Source: Trinickia caryophylli
GTDB taxonomy: Bacteria; Pseudomonadota; Gammaproteobacteria; Burkholderiales; Burkholderiaceae
DNA length: 64,000 nt
NCBI RefSeq assembly: GCF_034424545.1
Contig: NZ_CP139971.1
Coordinates: 992,001-1,056,000, forward strand
Reading direction: 5' to 3'
Part shown: positions 63,630 through 64,000 of the stretch, piece after piece
How the letters are laid out: each line of letters begins with the position of its first letter
How positions within the stretch are numbered: the stretch's first letter is position 1
Position numbers and translations under genes: made by a program
The notes under the pieces: model-generated
Database searches by the model: none
What the model saw: the letters and a program-made list of their open reading frames with translations, nothing else
What the model was told of the DNA's origin: nothing

Positions 63630-64000
63630 ATGGAGTTTTTAATCAATATCGATGTAAGCGATCTCGACGAAGCAACGCGCTTTTATCAATCCGCATTCGA
63701 GTTGCGGATCGGCCGCCGTTTCGGCTCGGATTTCGTTGAACTGCTCGGCGGGCCGGCACCCATCTATCTGCTCGCCAAACCCGCGGGAACGGCCACCTCG
63801 ATCGACGCGAGGCATCAGCGCAGCTATGAGCGCCACTGGACCCCTGTCCATCTGGACATCGTCGTCGACGACATCGACGCAGCGGTTGCGCGGGCATGCG
63901 GCGCGGGTGCCCGCCTCGAGCAGCCGGTCCTTCAACGCGAGTGGGGCCGGCTCGCGTTGATGGCCGATCCGTTCGGCCATGGCTTCTGTCTGCTCCAGTT
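63630..64000 (+). CDS. VOC/glyoxalase-fold protein (partial)
   Basis: The ATG at 63630 opens a frame that runs to the right edge (about 123 codons, C-terminus missing). An AAGGAG at 63618-63623 lies six bases upstream. The translation has the VOC pattern: MEFLINIDVSDLDEATRFYQ at the start, WTPVHLDIVVDDIDAAVARA with a His likely to bind metal, and PFGHGFCLLQ near the end. Family members range from glyoxalases to dioxygenases and resistance proteins. Function cannot be specified. Confidence 0.85.
   Translation, partial: MEFLINIDVSDLDEATRFYQSAFELRIGRRFGSDFVELLGGPAPIYLLAKPAGTATSIDARHQRSYERHWTPVHLDIVVDDIDAAVARACGAGARLEQPVLQREWGRLALMADPFGHGFCLLQ

Overview
The window is high-GC DNA from a beta-proteobacterium of the Burkholderiaceae (Burkholderia/Paraburkholderia/Trinickia-like). 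Pointers to this are a DUF4148 secreted protein, Burkholderia-type porin, the GntR-dctA-alc-allA cluster, a VgrG effector island, and a very large serine/threonine-kinase/ATPase/histidine-kinase fusion. No tRNA or rRNA gene was seen.

Layout. 1-10088 (minus strand) is a type VI secretion effector island in the order vgrG, DUF4123 adaptor, a tandem family of DUF3304 immunity-like genes (three intact, one decayed), a Tle1-like (DUF2235) phospholipase, a PAAR spike tip, a two-helix membrane protein and the N-terminal part of a TssM-like protein. A 930-bp gene-free stretch follows. 11019-18313 holds DoxX, DUF4148, a DedA-rhodanese fusion, an aldo/keto reductase, and a divergent envelope cluster (beta-propeller and DUF305 on one side, ECF sigma factor and anti-sigma factor on the other). 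18330-22321 is a ureide/C4-dicarboxylate unit (GntR regulator, dctA, alc, allA). 22502-37143 is mixed chromosomal content: a two-repeat outer-membrane barrel, GFA and YnfA proteins, a porin, a quinone oxidoreductase with a divergent LysR regulator, a chemoreceptor, a PAP2 phosphatase, DAHP synthase, an EamA transporter, a MocR regulator, an amino-acid binding protein and several small proteins. 37164-43439 is a giant sensor kinase with a FixJ-type response regulator. 43829-45799 holds PRC-barrel, YjbQ and Fae-like proteins.

46210-57141 is a complete type I-E CRISPR-Cas locus on the minus strand: cas3, cse1, cse2, cas7, cas5, cas6e, cas1, cas2, an AT-rich leader with a consensus IHF site, and a perfectly regular array of 35 repeats and 34 spacers of 32 bp. 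Between cas3 and ahpF lies the 5' remnant of a group II intron, whose 5' end sits directly behind the ahpF terminator.

58371-64000 holds ahpF and ahpC (peroxide detoxification), a membrane diguanylate cyclase, a soluble receptor-like protein with its signalling tip N-terminal to its sensor domain, and the start of a glyoxalase-fold protein that runs off the right edge.

The observations most worth following are the T6SS immunity array facing a lipase whose nucleophile elbow reads G-F-D-R-G, a TssM-like protein without a P-loop, the intron remnant behind a terminator beside the CRISPR locus, and a Fae homologue apparently lacking the catalytic histidine.
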